This document shows, piece by piece, positions 36,190 through 48,039 of a stretch of 64,000 nucleotides of DNA. The notes under the pieces are model-generated. The model did no database searches, was not told the origin of the DNA, and was given only the letters and a program-made list of their open reading frames with translations. A program made the translations under genes and the position numbers. How positions within the stretch are numbered: the stretch's first letter is position 1; each line of letters starts with the position of its first letter. Origin of the DNA: Acestrorhynchus altus (lineage: Eukaryota; Chordata; Actinopteri; Characiformes; Acestrorhynchidae). The DNA lies in contig CM067506.1 in the NCBI GenBank assembly GCA_034509495.1, positions 23,945,069 to 24,009,068 on the forward strand, read 5' to 3'.

Positions 36190-37645
36190 TTCCTGGCCTA
36201 CACCTTCAAAGCCAAGCAAGCAGCTGCATCATGGAAATTTGGCCCGCTCCTCAGACGTGAGGGTGATGTCGACTGCTCTTAAGAATCATTACTGCTCTAA
36301 CTTTTTCGCCCGCTGTTTAGTGCATTTCTCTCCCTCATTCTCTCCTAAAAAATAGGTGGGTAATTTTATTTGTCCCTTTTCCACTGAAATAAATTGTTTT
36401 TTATGATAGCAGTTGTTTTGCATAGGTGCCACATTGCTATTGTTCATAGAGGCCACCACATAGTAAAAGCTTCACATACTACATTTCCATGAATCCAAAA
36501 CTAGAGATGCATGGAGGTTATCGGTGCAAAAGTCATGGTTTGGACCTCAGTACAATCGGAAAAAATATACAAAAAATTGTATAACGTTGAACAGACAGTT
36601 GTGGAAGTTATGGTTTGTTCCATATAGCGCTGTAATTGTAGTTAATACAGCCTGTAGTTAATACAATCCTCATTCAATCCACCATAATTTCTCATAACAT
36701 CTTTTCAAAGGTGAGAACAGTGTGAGAAAAAAAAGAGAAATATGTATGAACATATTCTCACTACACACAGCAGTGAGAGGGAGAGAAATGAGAGAGAAGA
36801 AGGAGGGAGCGCAGTTACAATAGCAATATTCCTTAACAATACCCAACAATTACGGTTTATGTACTGTTAAAAAACAGTAAAATCAATTATATTCAGATAT
36901 TTTAGTGCAGTACTCCAGTGTCAACTATACATTCTGCTCATCCGGAGCACAGTACATTCATAAAGGGGAAAAATAAACTTTCTAAACTTTTTAAGCAACA
37001 TTTGTATATTATTTTTATTTTATACAACTTTACAGTAAATAAAACAAAAGAGCACCATGCAAAAATGTGGGCATTTGAGCTCTTATAACAGGGTATTAGA
37101 ACTGTTCACAGATACTGTTCTATTGTTGTGCTACCATGGGCTCCTCTTAGCAGCTGTGTAGCACTGAAATTTTCAATTAAAGTAGTTGCTCCCCACAAAG
37201 CAGAATTTCTGATAAAGTGCTTTCAGGTAATCATTTCCTCAGTTTGTATTGTCAGTAAGATACTGCAGTTAACAGGAACCAGGTCATTTTGCAAATCTGG
37301 AAGAACAAGAAAACTTTCAGAACTGCTTATGTGATTGCTGGAAAGGCAAATCAAAACCCATTTTTCCTGCTTTAAAAACTGTGATACTTGCCAGAAAGTG
37401 TTGTGAGTTCTGACCATGCACAGAGCCCAAACCTTTGCTTGGGCCCGTTTTCCTTTTGATCATTTTGAAACTCTAAAAGATGAAAACCGTAATCTTGCTT
37501 AAAATCTAAAATGTTTCAACTTTAAAATTGTCTTTTGGAAATCAGGTCATATTTTACTCAATGAACTATTCACACTAACCACATTCTGCACTGACATCTG
37601 CACACTTTCACAGAAGAGCCAGCAGGGTCTTCACCACAATATTAA
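36190..37645. other. Intronic stretch, nothing recognised
   Basis: AT-rich non-coding sequence left of the Tc1-like fragment at 37650. Confidence 0.5.
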
Positions 37646-37649
37646 GAGT

Positions 37650-38010
37650 CAGACAGTTTCGAAGGAACATCTCCACAAGCCTATGAATTTTTAAAAGCCA
37701 GTCCTGTGGGCTGACTGACTTTTTGGTTGCAGTGAACAAAGATATGTTTGCAGGAAAGATGAGAACTTGTGAAACTGTGAAGCATGGGGGTGGATCTTGA
37801 AAGTATTGGGATTTTTGTTGTAGCCAGTGGCTCTGAGAAGTTCTAGTGAGTAGAAGGAAAAATTTATTCAATTAAATTTCAGAAAATTTACACTGTAATA
37901 AAGCAGAAAAGAGATTAGCTTCTACAGCAAGATAATAATCCTAAACACACCGGAATCCTGTTTTGCCAGGGCCCTAACAGTTCACAGATTAGAAATCAAA
38001 TGATCAAGCA
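37650..38010 (+). pseudogene. Tc1-like transposase fragment
   Basis: Two transposase motifs survive on the plus strand. ETVKHGGGS (about 37770-37797) is followed by a stop, and LQQDNNPKHT (37922-37950) is the second catalytic Asp region. The distance between them is shorter than in an intact gene, and the C-terminal SPDLNPIE region is unrecognisable. Confidence 0.65.
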
Positions 38011-38075
38011 GCACAATGGCTCACTGATCTTACAAAGCCTTTAGCAAGGAATTAGTGGAGTTATAATATAACTTA

Positions 38076-39420
38076 ATGTTGGAAGATGGTCCACACGCCA
38101 ATATCCTCTCATTCAGCCTCTCATATAACCTGTCATTTCCACCACACCATTGCATTACATGTCTCACCCAGCTTCACATGTCTTGTATCATGCTCCTTAC
38201 CTTGCTGTTTCCATTCATATCAGCATGGTTGCCATTGATTACATGCTTTTCTCATCTGCATTGGGCCTTTCCATCACACTCCCTGTCACACTGCTTGGCT
38301 TCACTCTGTGGCTTCCTCCTCTTTGTCCCAAGTTGGTCATTTGCAGTCTGTGCATTCAGGTTCTACTGGTACTAACAGTTGCCTCTTGCCTCCTCTGCCA
38401 CCTCCCACCAGCCCTGATGTCATTTCCCACCTGCTGCCCTTGCCGCTCACGGCCATGCTCTTCTCCTCCCACGACCTCCAACATCACTGGCTGGACAGTT
38501 TCCGACTAGCAGAAGGTGCTCCGATGTGCCGGATGCCACTCATGTTCTACTTCCCCACACCCTTTCATCCCAACTTCTCCCTGTATCATCCCTGCTCCCC
38601 ACTGTCAGTTTTGTGGCTTCTTCCTTTCTACAGGTGTCATCATGGACCAGGTTGCTGCCCTGGCCCCGGCACCCACTGCTGCTTTCTCCCTCGTCCCGGC
38701 TGCACCAGCTCCTCCTCCTGGCACTTGTATTTTCAACCCTCCTCTTGTCCCTGCAAGTCTCTGCCAGAGGATCCTGCAAGGTGCGCATATGAACCTCTCC
38801 TCCCTGCTGCGCCCTTCCACCACTCCCACTGCTCTGCGCATCAAAATGGGGGACTTCTCTCACTCTGTGTGCCTCTGAGCCCCACGTCTCCAGGATCCTC
38901 ACAGTCTCCAAGTTTCCACTTTCCTTCTCTCTGTTTCATGATGTCCTGCATGCCAGCAGGAATTAGATGATTATCTTTTCATTATCCTGGACCTCGCGGT
39001 GCCCTTTAATGATTCTAATTTGCTCTATTACCACCGGCTGTTCTCTGCACTTGCCTTTGCTTGTTGAAGTCCACCTCCTTCTGTCTATGTGTTCCCTTGT
39101 CAGCCAAATAGATGCTTGGTCCCACCATGTCTTATTTGGAGGTTCTCTGCATCATTTTGGATTCCATTTTGCTGCACTAGCACACAACAAGCTGGACTGC
39201 ATTATGCTCAACCCTTCTAGCTTTTTTGCTCTGCCCCACTGTACAAAACTGTACAAAACAGTAACTCCTGTCTCTTTTGGAGCATTTAAACTATGCAATG
39301 CGCATTATTCCTCATGGATGTTCATTTATCTCTCACCTCCTATCCCATGCTTCCTCCGTCACATGTCAGTTTCAGCACATCTTGCTCAATCACACCTGCA
39401 TTTCTGAACTGCATTTCTGG
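38076..39420 (+). pseudogene. C-rich block with decayed coding-like sequence, possible retroelement ORF1
   Basis: This block is markedly richer in C and T than the surrounding intron. It holds the longest non-repeat intronic ORF (38308-38970, 220 codons) and overlapping open frames. One frame reads VIMDQVAALAPAPTAAF, then PLVPASLCQRILQGAHMNLSSLL. Another reads LDLAVPFNDSNLLYYHRLFS. These remind me of the gag-like ORF1 proteins of tyrosine-recombinase or LTR retrotransposons (Pro-rich stretch, then a segment like VxRILxxxxVxMxxLL), with frameshifts between the pieces. No zinc knuckle, reverse transcriptase or recombinase was seen, so the call is weak and the frame may be fortuitous. Confidence 0.28.
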
Positions 39421-39424
39421 TTGG

Positions 39425-41075
39425 CATTTCTCTCTCTTATGAACAATCTAACCTTCACCAAAAACACAGCAAAACATATCAGCTTGGTACTTCTCCCCTG
39501 TCAGAAAAAGTGTATAGAAACTGGGATATTTAGAGTACTGACCATGCAGGGACATGAATTCCTTGAGGCGTTTACTTTTTTTTTTACTTTTTTGAAACTG
39601 TATACTACTACTACAACAACAACTAAATGAGACATGATAACACTTCAGCTACTGTTTTAGAACAGTGTTATGCCATGAAATGACACAGATAGATGACAAT
39701 TTCAATTAACCTTAATGAAAATACTCAGTACAGTAATAGTACTGTATTTGTAACATGGCAAGTATTCAGCAGAAGTAAAGTATGTTGGCAATATTAGCTG
39801 TTCTTTATGATTAATAATACTAATAATTAAAATGAATGAGTATTGATACTAACAAGTTTAATAGGTCTTTGCATTCACTTCAGTGAACTCTTGCCCGGAA
39901 GAGTTCTCAGGGCTGTGGGGGCCTTGGCCACACCGTGTTTTGTTAAGTAGTTGCTTAGAAATAAAACCCTGTGTTTTATCTAGCCGATCAGTCTTGTAAG
40001 ATACTGAAGTAGATTTTATAAACAGGGGATTAGTTAATAGACTCTTGGCAGGGGGACATCCTGTCTGTGCCTTCTGCCTGTCCTCCCCAAGACAGACTGT
40101 GAGGCCCAGGGCAGCATACAATAGCTCATTGCGCTGTTACGTCAGCCAGCCTGAGTGTAGCACAGAGAAGAGTGAAGGCACACAGATTTGGAGCCTGTGT
40201 GGATGGAACAGTCCAATAAGGCTGTAGTTAGTGCAGGGCTGGGTAAGCTTTATGGGCTTACTTAGTATTTTATTTGGCTGCAAGTGTAAGGCTTGAAGCG
40301 GCCTCCCTCTGTAAAAGTGTTTGGGGGATTGCAGGGGAATGACACTCCTCTAATGCTGAGTGTGTAATGTGTCTCAGGATGGTACTGCAGCAGACGAGTT
40401 ATGATGGGGCCCACCGAGCTCTGCTCATTCACTCACATAAAATATAGCGAAACTCTTCATGATAGGTCTAAACAGCTGTGAATATAGCAGATTAGTTATT
40501 CTGCATTCTGGAATATTATTGCTGAATGTGTCGGTCTTCAACAGTTCCTTTCCTGATTATTGACATAGCTGTAGATTAACATTAAAGGCTGTTGCATGTA
40601 CAACTATATAATATGAGAAGATCATGATGACATAGGGATGGTATTTGACTTGTGGCGTTATGTGATTAGTTTCAGGACCATGGACAGCACTGTTTCTGAT
40701 TGGACAATGCCAGCCCTTCATGTTATGAAATACATGAAATACATGTACAATACAGATTTCTTATTTTACTTCAAACGATTTGTTGACTGTGATTAGCTCT
40801 GCAAATAACACCTCACAGTGTTTTTGTTGTTACTACTTTTCGCTGAAAAAAAGGAAAGTATTGAATTCTATTTACAAAAACATGAGCAGAAAAAAAAAAT
40901 ATTCTATTGTCTATTACATACAGACAAGTCCTGCTTTTGTGTTGGGGGAGAGGACCAATGAATCTTCATTACAAGTGTTTTGACAGTCAAGTGTTACATA
41001 AATGAGGTCCTCCAACCAGTGACCCTACCTTTAATGAATGCAGCCTCCAGTGATCTATACTAACAGGACAACAGA
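39425..41075. other. Intronic stretch, mostly featureless
   Basis: Includes the repeat-free, GC-richer part 40050-40430 with a CRE-like 8-mer. Otherwise nothing recognised. Confidence 0.45.
40137..40144. promoter_or_regulatory. CRE-like site TTACGTCA
   Basis: TTACGTCA is one base from the palindromic cAMP-response element and binds CREB/ATF proteins in many contexts (family knowledge). It lies in a GC-richer, repeat-free stretch (about 40050-40430). A single 8-mer is weak evidence. Confidence 0.2.
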
Positions 41076-41079
41076 CAGA

Positions 41080-41260
41080 ACAGATTGAAGATACAAATTC
41101 ATGGGCAACTACATCGCCGAACCTATTCTTGATTGAAAATATGTGGATGCTATTGGATGAGCAATCAACACTCCATCGCTACCACAAAATCTTTAGGAAC
41201 TGTGTGAGAACATTCAAACTGCATGCAATGGATTATCAAAGGACACCATTATTAACCTCT
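41080..41260 (+). pseudogene. DDE transposase C-terminal fragment (Tc1-like)
   Basis: The plus strand reads ATTSPNLFLIENMWMLLDEQ (about 41106-41165), which aligns with the family motif [16 protein letters not shown]. It continues with LHRYHKIFRNCV. The catalytic Glu context (IEN) is kept but the Asp and Pro are changed. No other catalytic region is seen upstream. Confidence 0.45.
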
Positions 41261-41565
41261 AAAGCTCCATTCTGGTATTGCATTATACTAAAATCCATAC
41301 TGAGACACACTTAAAGACACTAAGTAGTTCTACAATTTGTTAAAAACTATAATTAGTAACTAGTAACACTTAGTAGTGTGTTTGTAATGAAACCATCATG
41401 GTACAGGGATAATGGATTGGTGCATGCAGTCATGGTGAAAATAAGAGAACACACACTATGTAATATTGGGTAAATACACATTACAGTTATTTCACAAGCA
41501 TGCATTCCACCCAAGCCCTTGGATTTGCATGGTTTAGAGTAATGTTTTGTGACTGTTGTCATGTT

Positions 41566-41635
41566 TATATTATATTATATTATATTATATTATATTATAT
41601 TATATTATATTATATTATATTATATTATATTATAT
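41566..41635. repeat. (TATAT)n microsatellite
   Basis: About 14 perfect copies of a 5-bp unit. Confidence 0.97.
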
Positions 41636-41639
41636 CATT

Positions 41640-43075
41640 ATATTTAACACGTTTTGTATATTAAAAATGTTTCTACAGATGAAAGGGCCGTAAATAACAG
41701 GTTAGTGTGCTGTTATTAGAAAAAGTGTTTGATGTTCAGATGAATACAATATGGTTTATGTGTGTATTCAAAAACGGAGCCTCCTGCTCAGTACAATTTC
41801 ATTGTATATTCATTGAATTCATTTAATATAGCGAACACCTACAGGTAAGTATACCATTTGACCTGTTAACCTTTCATACAGATCCCCTGCAGTTGCCAAT
41901 GGATACATCAGACATTTCTCCCTACAGCTGTTGACTAGTGTGCACTTGAGTGTTTAAGTTGAGTGTTTGAGAATTCTGGTACATGGTGCTCATTTGATGC
42001 TGTGCACACACTTCATGCAGCTGTGATAGGATTTCCCTTTTGGGTGTCTACAGGCTGTTTTATCACATCCATGCAGCAGTGCCTGAAATAGCAGTCGGAT
42101 GACATTATTTCCTTTAACTAAGGCCATTCTGAATGCTGAAACACACTTGTATTCTTGAGTGTTACTTAGTTGACATTTAGGATTCTGCCGAAGTCCACAA
42201 ATAACACAGCCTTTTCCATCCAAACATGTTTTTCACAACAAAACCAGATGCTTGTGGCTCTGGGTTTACTGATGAATTGCTCCATTGTTTGTTACAGTTA
42301 AAATGGGAAACACTTCAACTTTCAGCTGATTGTTTTTAAGGAAAAGTTTAGAAACAGCCAGGGGCGATTTCACAGGCAAGAATGATGACACGATGAGTTT
42401 TGTCTGGGATTGTCCAAGTCAATGTAACAGAATATGCTTTCCTGCTGTGTGGTGTGTGGAGTTTGTTTGTACAAGCGTGGCAGATAAGTTGCCGTACAGT
42501 CGTGTATAAGCAGAGGCTATTGTTTATAAACAGGAGCAGCTGCTGTTGGGCTGGAGGACAGAGTTGTGGAGCTGCTGTTGCTCCCACACACTCACCTGCG
42601 CTGCACAGTCATACACTGCGCTCAGGTCATCTCAACCATTTATCCTTATACCGCATTCATTGCTAACAACAGGCCTGAGATCAGTGTCCAAGCAGTGTCC
42701 AGTTCTGTGCCTTCTGCTGTCTGAGATGGCAAGCATCAGCACAAACAAACACATGAATACATGTTGGACTGTGTGGGTTACCAAGCCATACCATGCAGCA
42801 ATAAACATAGCTTAACTCTTAAGCAGAATTGGGTATATTTTTCTTTTTGTTGAAGTTTCTAGCTGGTCTTCAAGTATTTTGGCCCTGGCAAGGATAATCA
42901 ACCAGAATGTTAAACATAGATGTTAATCCTGAAGAATATTTAAAAGTGCTAAATACTTATGCCTGGACAAAGGGTCGGAGCATTTCCTAAACACCAAGTT
43001 TTTGTGGGGTACTGATGATTAATTGTGCTAGGTAACTACTGACAGTGGGCTGAGGACAGACAAATCAACTAGTAA
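41640..43075. other. Intronic stretch, possible conserved non-coding part
   Basis: Positions 42360-42660 are repeat-free with GCTATTGTTTATAAACAGGA (SOX/forkhead-like words). No exon recognised. Inference only. Confidence 0.3.
41800..41850 (+). promoter_or_regulatory. Weaker candidate recursive splice site
   Basis: AACACCTACAG at 41834-41844 is followed directly by GTAAGT (41845). The upstream tract is T-rich but not strongly pyrimidine, so this is a weaker match than the site at 12980/12981. Confidence 0.2.
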
Positions 43076-43079
43076 GTGT

Positions 43080-43440
43080 GGGGAGCCCAAGCCGTTCTGA
43101 TATGTGAGGGAAACGAAGGTCACCACATCTGTACAAAAATGACAGAATGGCTTGCAGTGCAGAAGACTAAGATTTGTTTTTAATGATGGTTATGTGAGGA
43201 ATTCCTCAAAACACAAATCACACTCTGCAGACCAGTCACAGTGTTCATGCCAACCCCTGTCCACCATCAGAAGTCTTCAATGAACAGGCAAGCATCTGGA
43301 CTGGACCTTGAAAACAGAGGGAAAAAGTTGCCTTGTCTGATTAGTCCTCTTTTCTCTTACATGTCTTGGATGTCCAGAACTGTGGCAGACCTACAATGCT
43401 TGCTAGTGTTTTGCTACCTCCCAACCTGGAATTAAAATAG
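43080..43440 (+). pseudogene. Tc1-like transposase fragment
   Basis: CTGGACTGGACCTTGAAAAC and GTTGCCTTGTCTGATTAGTC followed by TTTTCTCTTACATGTCTTGG resemble, at nucleotide level and by recall, the first catalytic region of a fish Tc1-like transposase (ΦWSDESxFLLxHVDG). Frames are broken. It lies next to the oppositely oriented fragment at 43530-44250, so the two are separate insertions or one is inverted. Confidence 0.4.
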
Positions 43441-43529
43441 ATTCTTTGAGGGTCATTTCATTTAGAGAACATGGCTGCAACTTTGAAAATTAGATTTCAA
43501 CAAATAGGATAAAATAACAGAAAACATCA

Positions 43530-44250
43530 GTGTGCACAACTATTCTGCTCCCCTAAAGTCAGTACTTTGTAGATACCCCTTTTCAGCAATTACAGCTTCA
43601 AGTCACTTTGGACTCTATGAGCTGCCACATCTTTCCACTGGGATTTTTGCCCATTCCTCAAGGCAGAACTGTTCCAGCTCCTTCAAATTAGATGGTTTCC
43701 ACTGGTGAGCAGCAATCTTCAAGTCTGACCACAGATCCTCAATTAGATTAAGCTCTGGGCTTAAATCATTAAACCTGTATTTAGCATAATCCATCTTTCC
43801 TTCAACTCTGACTAGTTTCCCAGTTCCTGCTGGTGAAAAACATCCCCAGAGCATGATGCTGCCACCACCATGTTTCACTGTGGGGATGGTGTTCTTGGGG
43901 TGATAAGATGTGTTGGTTTTGCGCCAGACATGGCATTTTCCTTCATGACCAAAAAGTTCAGTTTTGGTCTCATCTGAGTTGAGAACCTTGCTCCATACTT
44001 TTGGGAGTCCACCACATGTCTTTTGGCAAACTCAGAATGAGCCATCCTATTTTTGTCAATAAGTAAAGGCTTTTTTCTGACCACTCTTCCATAAAGCCCA
44101 GATTTATGGAGTGTAAGGTTTATTTTGGTCATATGGACAAATACTGTGCTTGGGAGCTCTGCAGCTCCTTCATGGTTACCTTTGTTTGTATTTTTGAGAG
44201 ATGTTGCTCTTAGAGAAAGATTTGATGCCAGTCCTCATTCATGGCAGTTT
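43530..44250 (-). pseudogene. Degenerate Tc1-like transposase
   Basis: Read on the minus strand, this block encodes decayed but clear Tc1 transposase pieces. These are DKNRMAHSEFAKRHV, then the first catalytic region in altered form, then [20 protein letters not shown] and, near the C-terminus, LSPELNLIEDLWSDLK, which corresponds to the family motif [11 protein letters not shown]. The frame shifts near 43875. The second catalytic region is missing between the GKLVRVEGK and LSPELN parts, so there is an internal deletion of at least about 50 codons. No N-terminal DNA-binding domain is seen. A SINE copy lies just to the right (44369-44596). Confidence 0.87.
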
Positions 44251-44368
44251 TCTTAGGCAAAAAAATAGAGTGAACCTACTCTCCTGAATGAGGAGCAACC
44301 CCACAGCTGAATGGTCTGAGGATGCTTCACTGTGCTTCATAGGTTTTGGTGGTCCACATGACCATTGG

Positions 44369-44596
44369 AGCAGCTGTGGCCTGGTGGTTAGGGAACCAGC
44401 CTTGTAACTGGAAGTTTGCCTGTTCTGCCTGACAACTGCCCTCAGGCACCATGGATAGGACTGCCCACCGCATTTGGTACATGATCTCACAGTCCCCTAG
44501 TGTGTGAATTCACTAGTATGTATGAGTGTGTTTCATTGCATGGATGGGTTAAATGTGGAGGACAAATTTCCCTCTGTGCAAACACAGTGGATCTAA
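44369..44596 (+). repeat. tRNA-derived SINE, copy C
   Basis: Plus-strand copy. The head reads GCAGCTGTGGCCTGGTGGTT (A-box region) and the body has GTGTGTGAATTCACTAGTAT, GATGGGTTAAATGTGGAGGA and AGTGGATCT. The B-box region is damaged (TTGCCTGTTCTGCC). It abuts the Tc1-like fragment on its left. Confidence 0.65.
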
Positions 44597-45036
44597 ATGC
44601 ACATTTACACATTTTACACAGTTTAATGTTTTACTTAAGATATCGTGTGGCATTTTTTTAAATTATAAAGTGAAAATGGAGGGTCAAGATTGCCTTTTTG
44701 ACATAGTCTCAAGCTTGCAAATTGTCAGAATGTTGCCAGAAACTTTGAAATGAATAGAATAAAAGACTACAAACAATTTCAAATTGAAATATTGTGATGT
44801 AGTAATGTTGCCCTGTAGCCTCTTCTATGTAAATCCTAAATCCCCTACATATTTCATAGAAGAAGGCACAGTGCATTGAAAAAAGCAACAAAACAACAAC
44901 ATAAACATTTCTACATCTGAAAATTGAAAAGTGGATCCAAAAAATAGAGTCGAAACAACGGTGACAGAACACTTGGACTATTTTAATGGAGGATTACATA
45001 AACTAAGTGTTGATCTGAAGGTGTGGCTAAGTTGGT

Positions 45037-45040
<4 letters not shown>

Positions 45041-45082
<42 letters not shown>

Positions 45083-45093
45083 CTCTCTCTCTT

Positions 45094-45176
<83 letters not shown>

Positions 45177-45179
45177 CAG
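45041..45179. repeat. (CT)n-(CA)n compound microsatellite
   Basis: CT array 45041-45107 followed by CA array 45108-45179. Confidence 0.97.
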
Positions 45180-45283
45180 ATTAATGCTCTCTGTCCAGAT
45201 AGCTTTACATGTAATTTCCAAGATATCAAAGACTTTGTGATTATGTGCTGGGACTTGTGTATATGAGCCCGTGTATGCATGCA

Positions 45284-45286
<3 letters not shown>

Positions 45287-45369
<83 letters not shown>

Positions 45370-45376
45370 TGTGTGA
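45287..45376. repeat. (GT)n microsatellite
   Basis: 90-bp GT array, complementary to the CA arrays on either side. Confidence 0.97.
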
Positions 45377-45525
45377 TTGAGAAAGAGTTCATGACCTGCC
45401 CATAAAAGAAGGAAGAAAACTGATAAAGACAGAAGGCTGCAGGGTGTGGAAAATGCTGACCTCTCACGTAGCTGACCCTGCACACACTCTTTAAGTTCTG
45501 TAGACTCAGGCAAGCCTCCCAGCTG

Positions 45526-45527
<2 letters not shown>

Positions 45528-45590
<63 letters not shown>
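45528..45590. repeat. (CA)n microsatellite
   Basis: 63-bp CA array. The 183-codon minus-strand ORF across 45036-45587 is built from these arrays. Confidence 0.97.
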
Positions 45591-45591
<1 letters not shown>

Positions 45592-45594
45592 CTG

Positions 45595-46680
45595 TATGTA
45601 CATTCACTTTCATTTAACTATTAAATATTTATTTTTCTCGTTCCCTATTTTATGCTCTAACCAAAGAAAATTATATTCAGTTAAAGTCAAAATGAATAAT
45701 GCTTGCAGAATCTTTTCTGTGGCTGTAGAGAGATGAATATGTCTCTGCCTCTCCTCTGCCTGCCACACTGGTGATGTCAGGTCGTGCTGGACTGAGTAAA
45801 ACTGGCTGTGCGTTCGTAATTGTAGACAGGGTTAATGACTGCAGGTTTGAGTGGAGAGGATTTGGAATTCACAGCTGCAGTGTTGCTGTAGCAGCAGCAT
45901 GTTTTGGGTACCTGACTGAGACACTGACGGTGCTCATGCAGATCATGAGGCGGACCTGTTGTTTACAGTGGTGGAACGTTGGGAATAGAATTTTTCCGGG
46001 ACTCCTTTTGTCTTGTTATTTCCAGAATGTGTTTGTGTCATGTTTTAAATGTAACATGAAATCTTATATTGTTTATATTTATAGCACTTGGATAATGATC
46101 AAATCCAAAATGACTTACATTTGAATATTTTGTGACAGGTAGGTAACATAGTGGTAAGAATCTTGCTCAAGGACTATTGTTGTAGCATGTTGTGTTTTTC
46201 TGGAAAGGGAAATAAAAACACTTGCTTTTAATTATACATAATTACCATAATTATCACTATTATCATTGTTACTATATGCGTTAATGTAATATTACTTTGC
46301 ATTTTTGTGAAGGCCTATGGCTGCACATTTGAAAAATGCCTTTTATGAAGTAGAAATGCTTTGCTATTTATTAAAAACCTTTTTCTTTTTTTCTTCATAG
46401 AAACATTTAACAGTTACATTATTGATCCTTCAGTATAACTTCTCCTATTAAAAAAGAAGGGGGACTTAATATAAGTCCAGCCTGATCTCACAGTGAATAA
46501 TTCTAAATTGGTCATTTGATTCACTGTGTAAAATGACTCTTTGCTGCATTCAGAGGAAACACACTCTCTAGGGATGAAGAAAGAACTGCAAGCCACACTT
46601 CTTAAGAGTCAACTTAGAAGAGTCGACTCATTAAACCCAACAATACTGTAACCAGTATACACTACACTGCAAAAAAGTTA
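45595..46680. other. Intronic stretch, nothing recognised
   Basis: A 117-codon plus-strand ORF (45771-46124) overlaps here but has no recognisable domain. The rest is AT-rich. Confidence 0.45.
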
Positions 46681-46683
46681 AAA

Positions 46684-46790
46684 CAACTTAATCTACATCT
46701 AAACCTAACCTTAACCCTTATTCCAAACCTAATTGTAACCCTTATTGCAAACCTAACATTAACCCTTTTTCTAGTACTAACCTTTTAGTG
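46684..46790 (-). repeat. Short degenerate CCCTAA-like stretch
   Basis: AAACCTAACCTTAACCCTTA, AAACCTAATTGTAACCCTTA and AAACCTAACATTAACCCTTT form about three units of a 30-bp CCTAA-rich repeat. The strand is opposite to the TTAGGG block 1.3 kb downstream. Confidence 0.7.
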
Positions 46791-46794
46791 AAGT

Positions 46795-48035
46795 GAGGAA
46801 TACTCTTTTCATAACATCCAAAAGCTTAATGAACAGCAGGTTGTTGTTTTTTTCAACACTATCCCCCTGTACCGTGTGTCATTTCTTTCTCAAGTACATG
46901 GTAGCCAGGCCATGTGAATGTTTGTGGGTATTTTTATCCAGTAGACAGGAGCAAAAATTAGGTAGTATTTCTGTAATAAAAACTATTAGCATGTATGGGC
47001 ATTTGTGGGCAGATCATGTTGATAAAGTCAATTTGGAGTCAATTTCTAAAGTCAATTCCTAGACCCATTAATCATTAAATTTTTCCATAATAAAGGAGGT
47101 AAAAAGTTGGACATAGAGATATAAAGTTTTTGTATGACAATGCCAATATATTCTTATTTATGACAGCTGTGATTGGACAGTTCTCCATTTAGGCATGGCG
47201 TTTAGTGACAAGATGATATGAATGGTTTGTATCAGCCCTAAAGTGCATGGTATATTTCCTCTGACAGTCCAGTTTTTTCCTCAATATCAGAATAAAATGC
47301 CATAGAAGGCCACAAGAATGAGATAAAATTAGGACATTTTACACTGAAATGTAGATATATCAGTACGTCAGTGCAATATATACGTAATATATATGTAATG
47401 AAATATATGTATTTCATTACTGTTCACTATGACGTGGGCATATTGAAAGTTAACCCTTTTAAGTATGAACCATCAAATAGTTTCCAGAAATTCTAATATA
47501 TTAAAACTGGAGCTTGTTTTGTAATTTATTGCTTACAGCAGGTTTTTCAAACTAAACAAAACATATAGGACACACCTTGGCTTTGTAATCTCACTTCTTT
47601 TAAAATATTAGTGATTTTACATCTGCTTGTATCTTACTAAACCTAAACCCAAATCACAGCAAGCTTTCAGTCGTCTCCTCTCTTTGATAATCAATGTCAG
47701 TTTTGATTCATACATTATCGATTCTGTGTTTCAGCACAAACTTACTGCTACAGAAAATCAAACAGCTCATAATTGCAAGACTTACCCCCACCTTAAGATA
47801 GCATAACAGCACTAGATCATCCTGGATCAACACTAAAGATTTTTCTAAAAAAAAATATTTCTAGGCTTTGTTTTTCATAATCTGACTTATCTCTAAGTGA
47901 AGTGGAGAGTGTGACACCCATTTCTAATAACATTCTTTAGTTTGTTTACATCAAGCAGATGTTTCACATGCCTCAGGCTGTTTCATCACATCTGTGCAGA
48001 ATCCCAGAGATCTCAGCTGTTCTTAAGGCTATGGT
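46795..48035. other. Intronic stretch between opposite telomere-like repeats
   Basis: AT-rich sequence with only the palindrome at 47395-47420. No gene recognised. Confidence 0.5.
47395..47420. repeat. Perfect short palindrome
   Basis: GTAATGAAATA and TATTTCATTAC are exact inverted copies separated by TATG: 11-bp arms and a 4-nt loop in AT-rich sequence. Confidence 0.9.
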
Positions 48036-48039
48036 TAGG

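Noticed and set aside
45036..45603. Minus-strand ORFs of 183 and 120 codons
   Set aside because: They consist of CA, GT and GA arrays joined by short unique segments; repeat artefacts.
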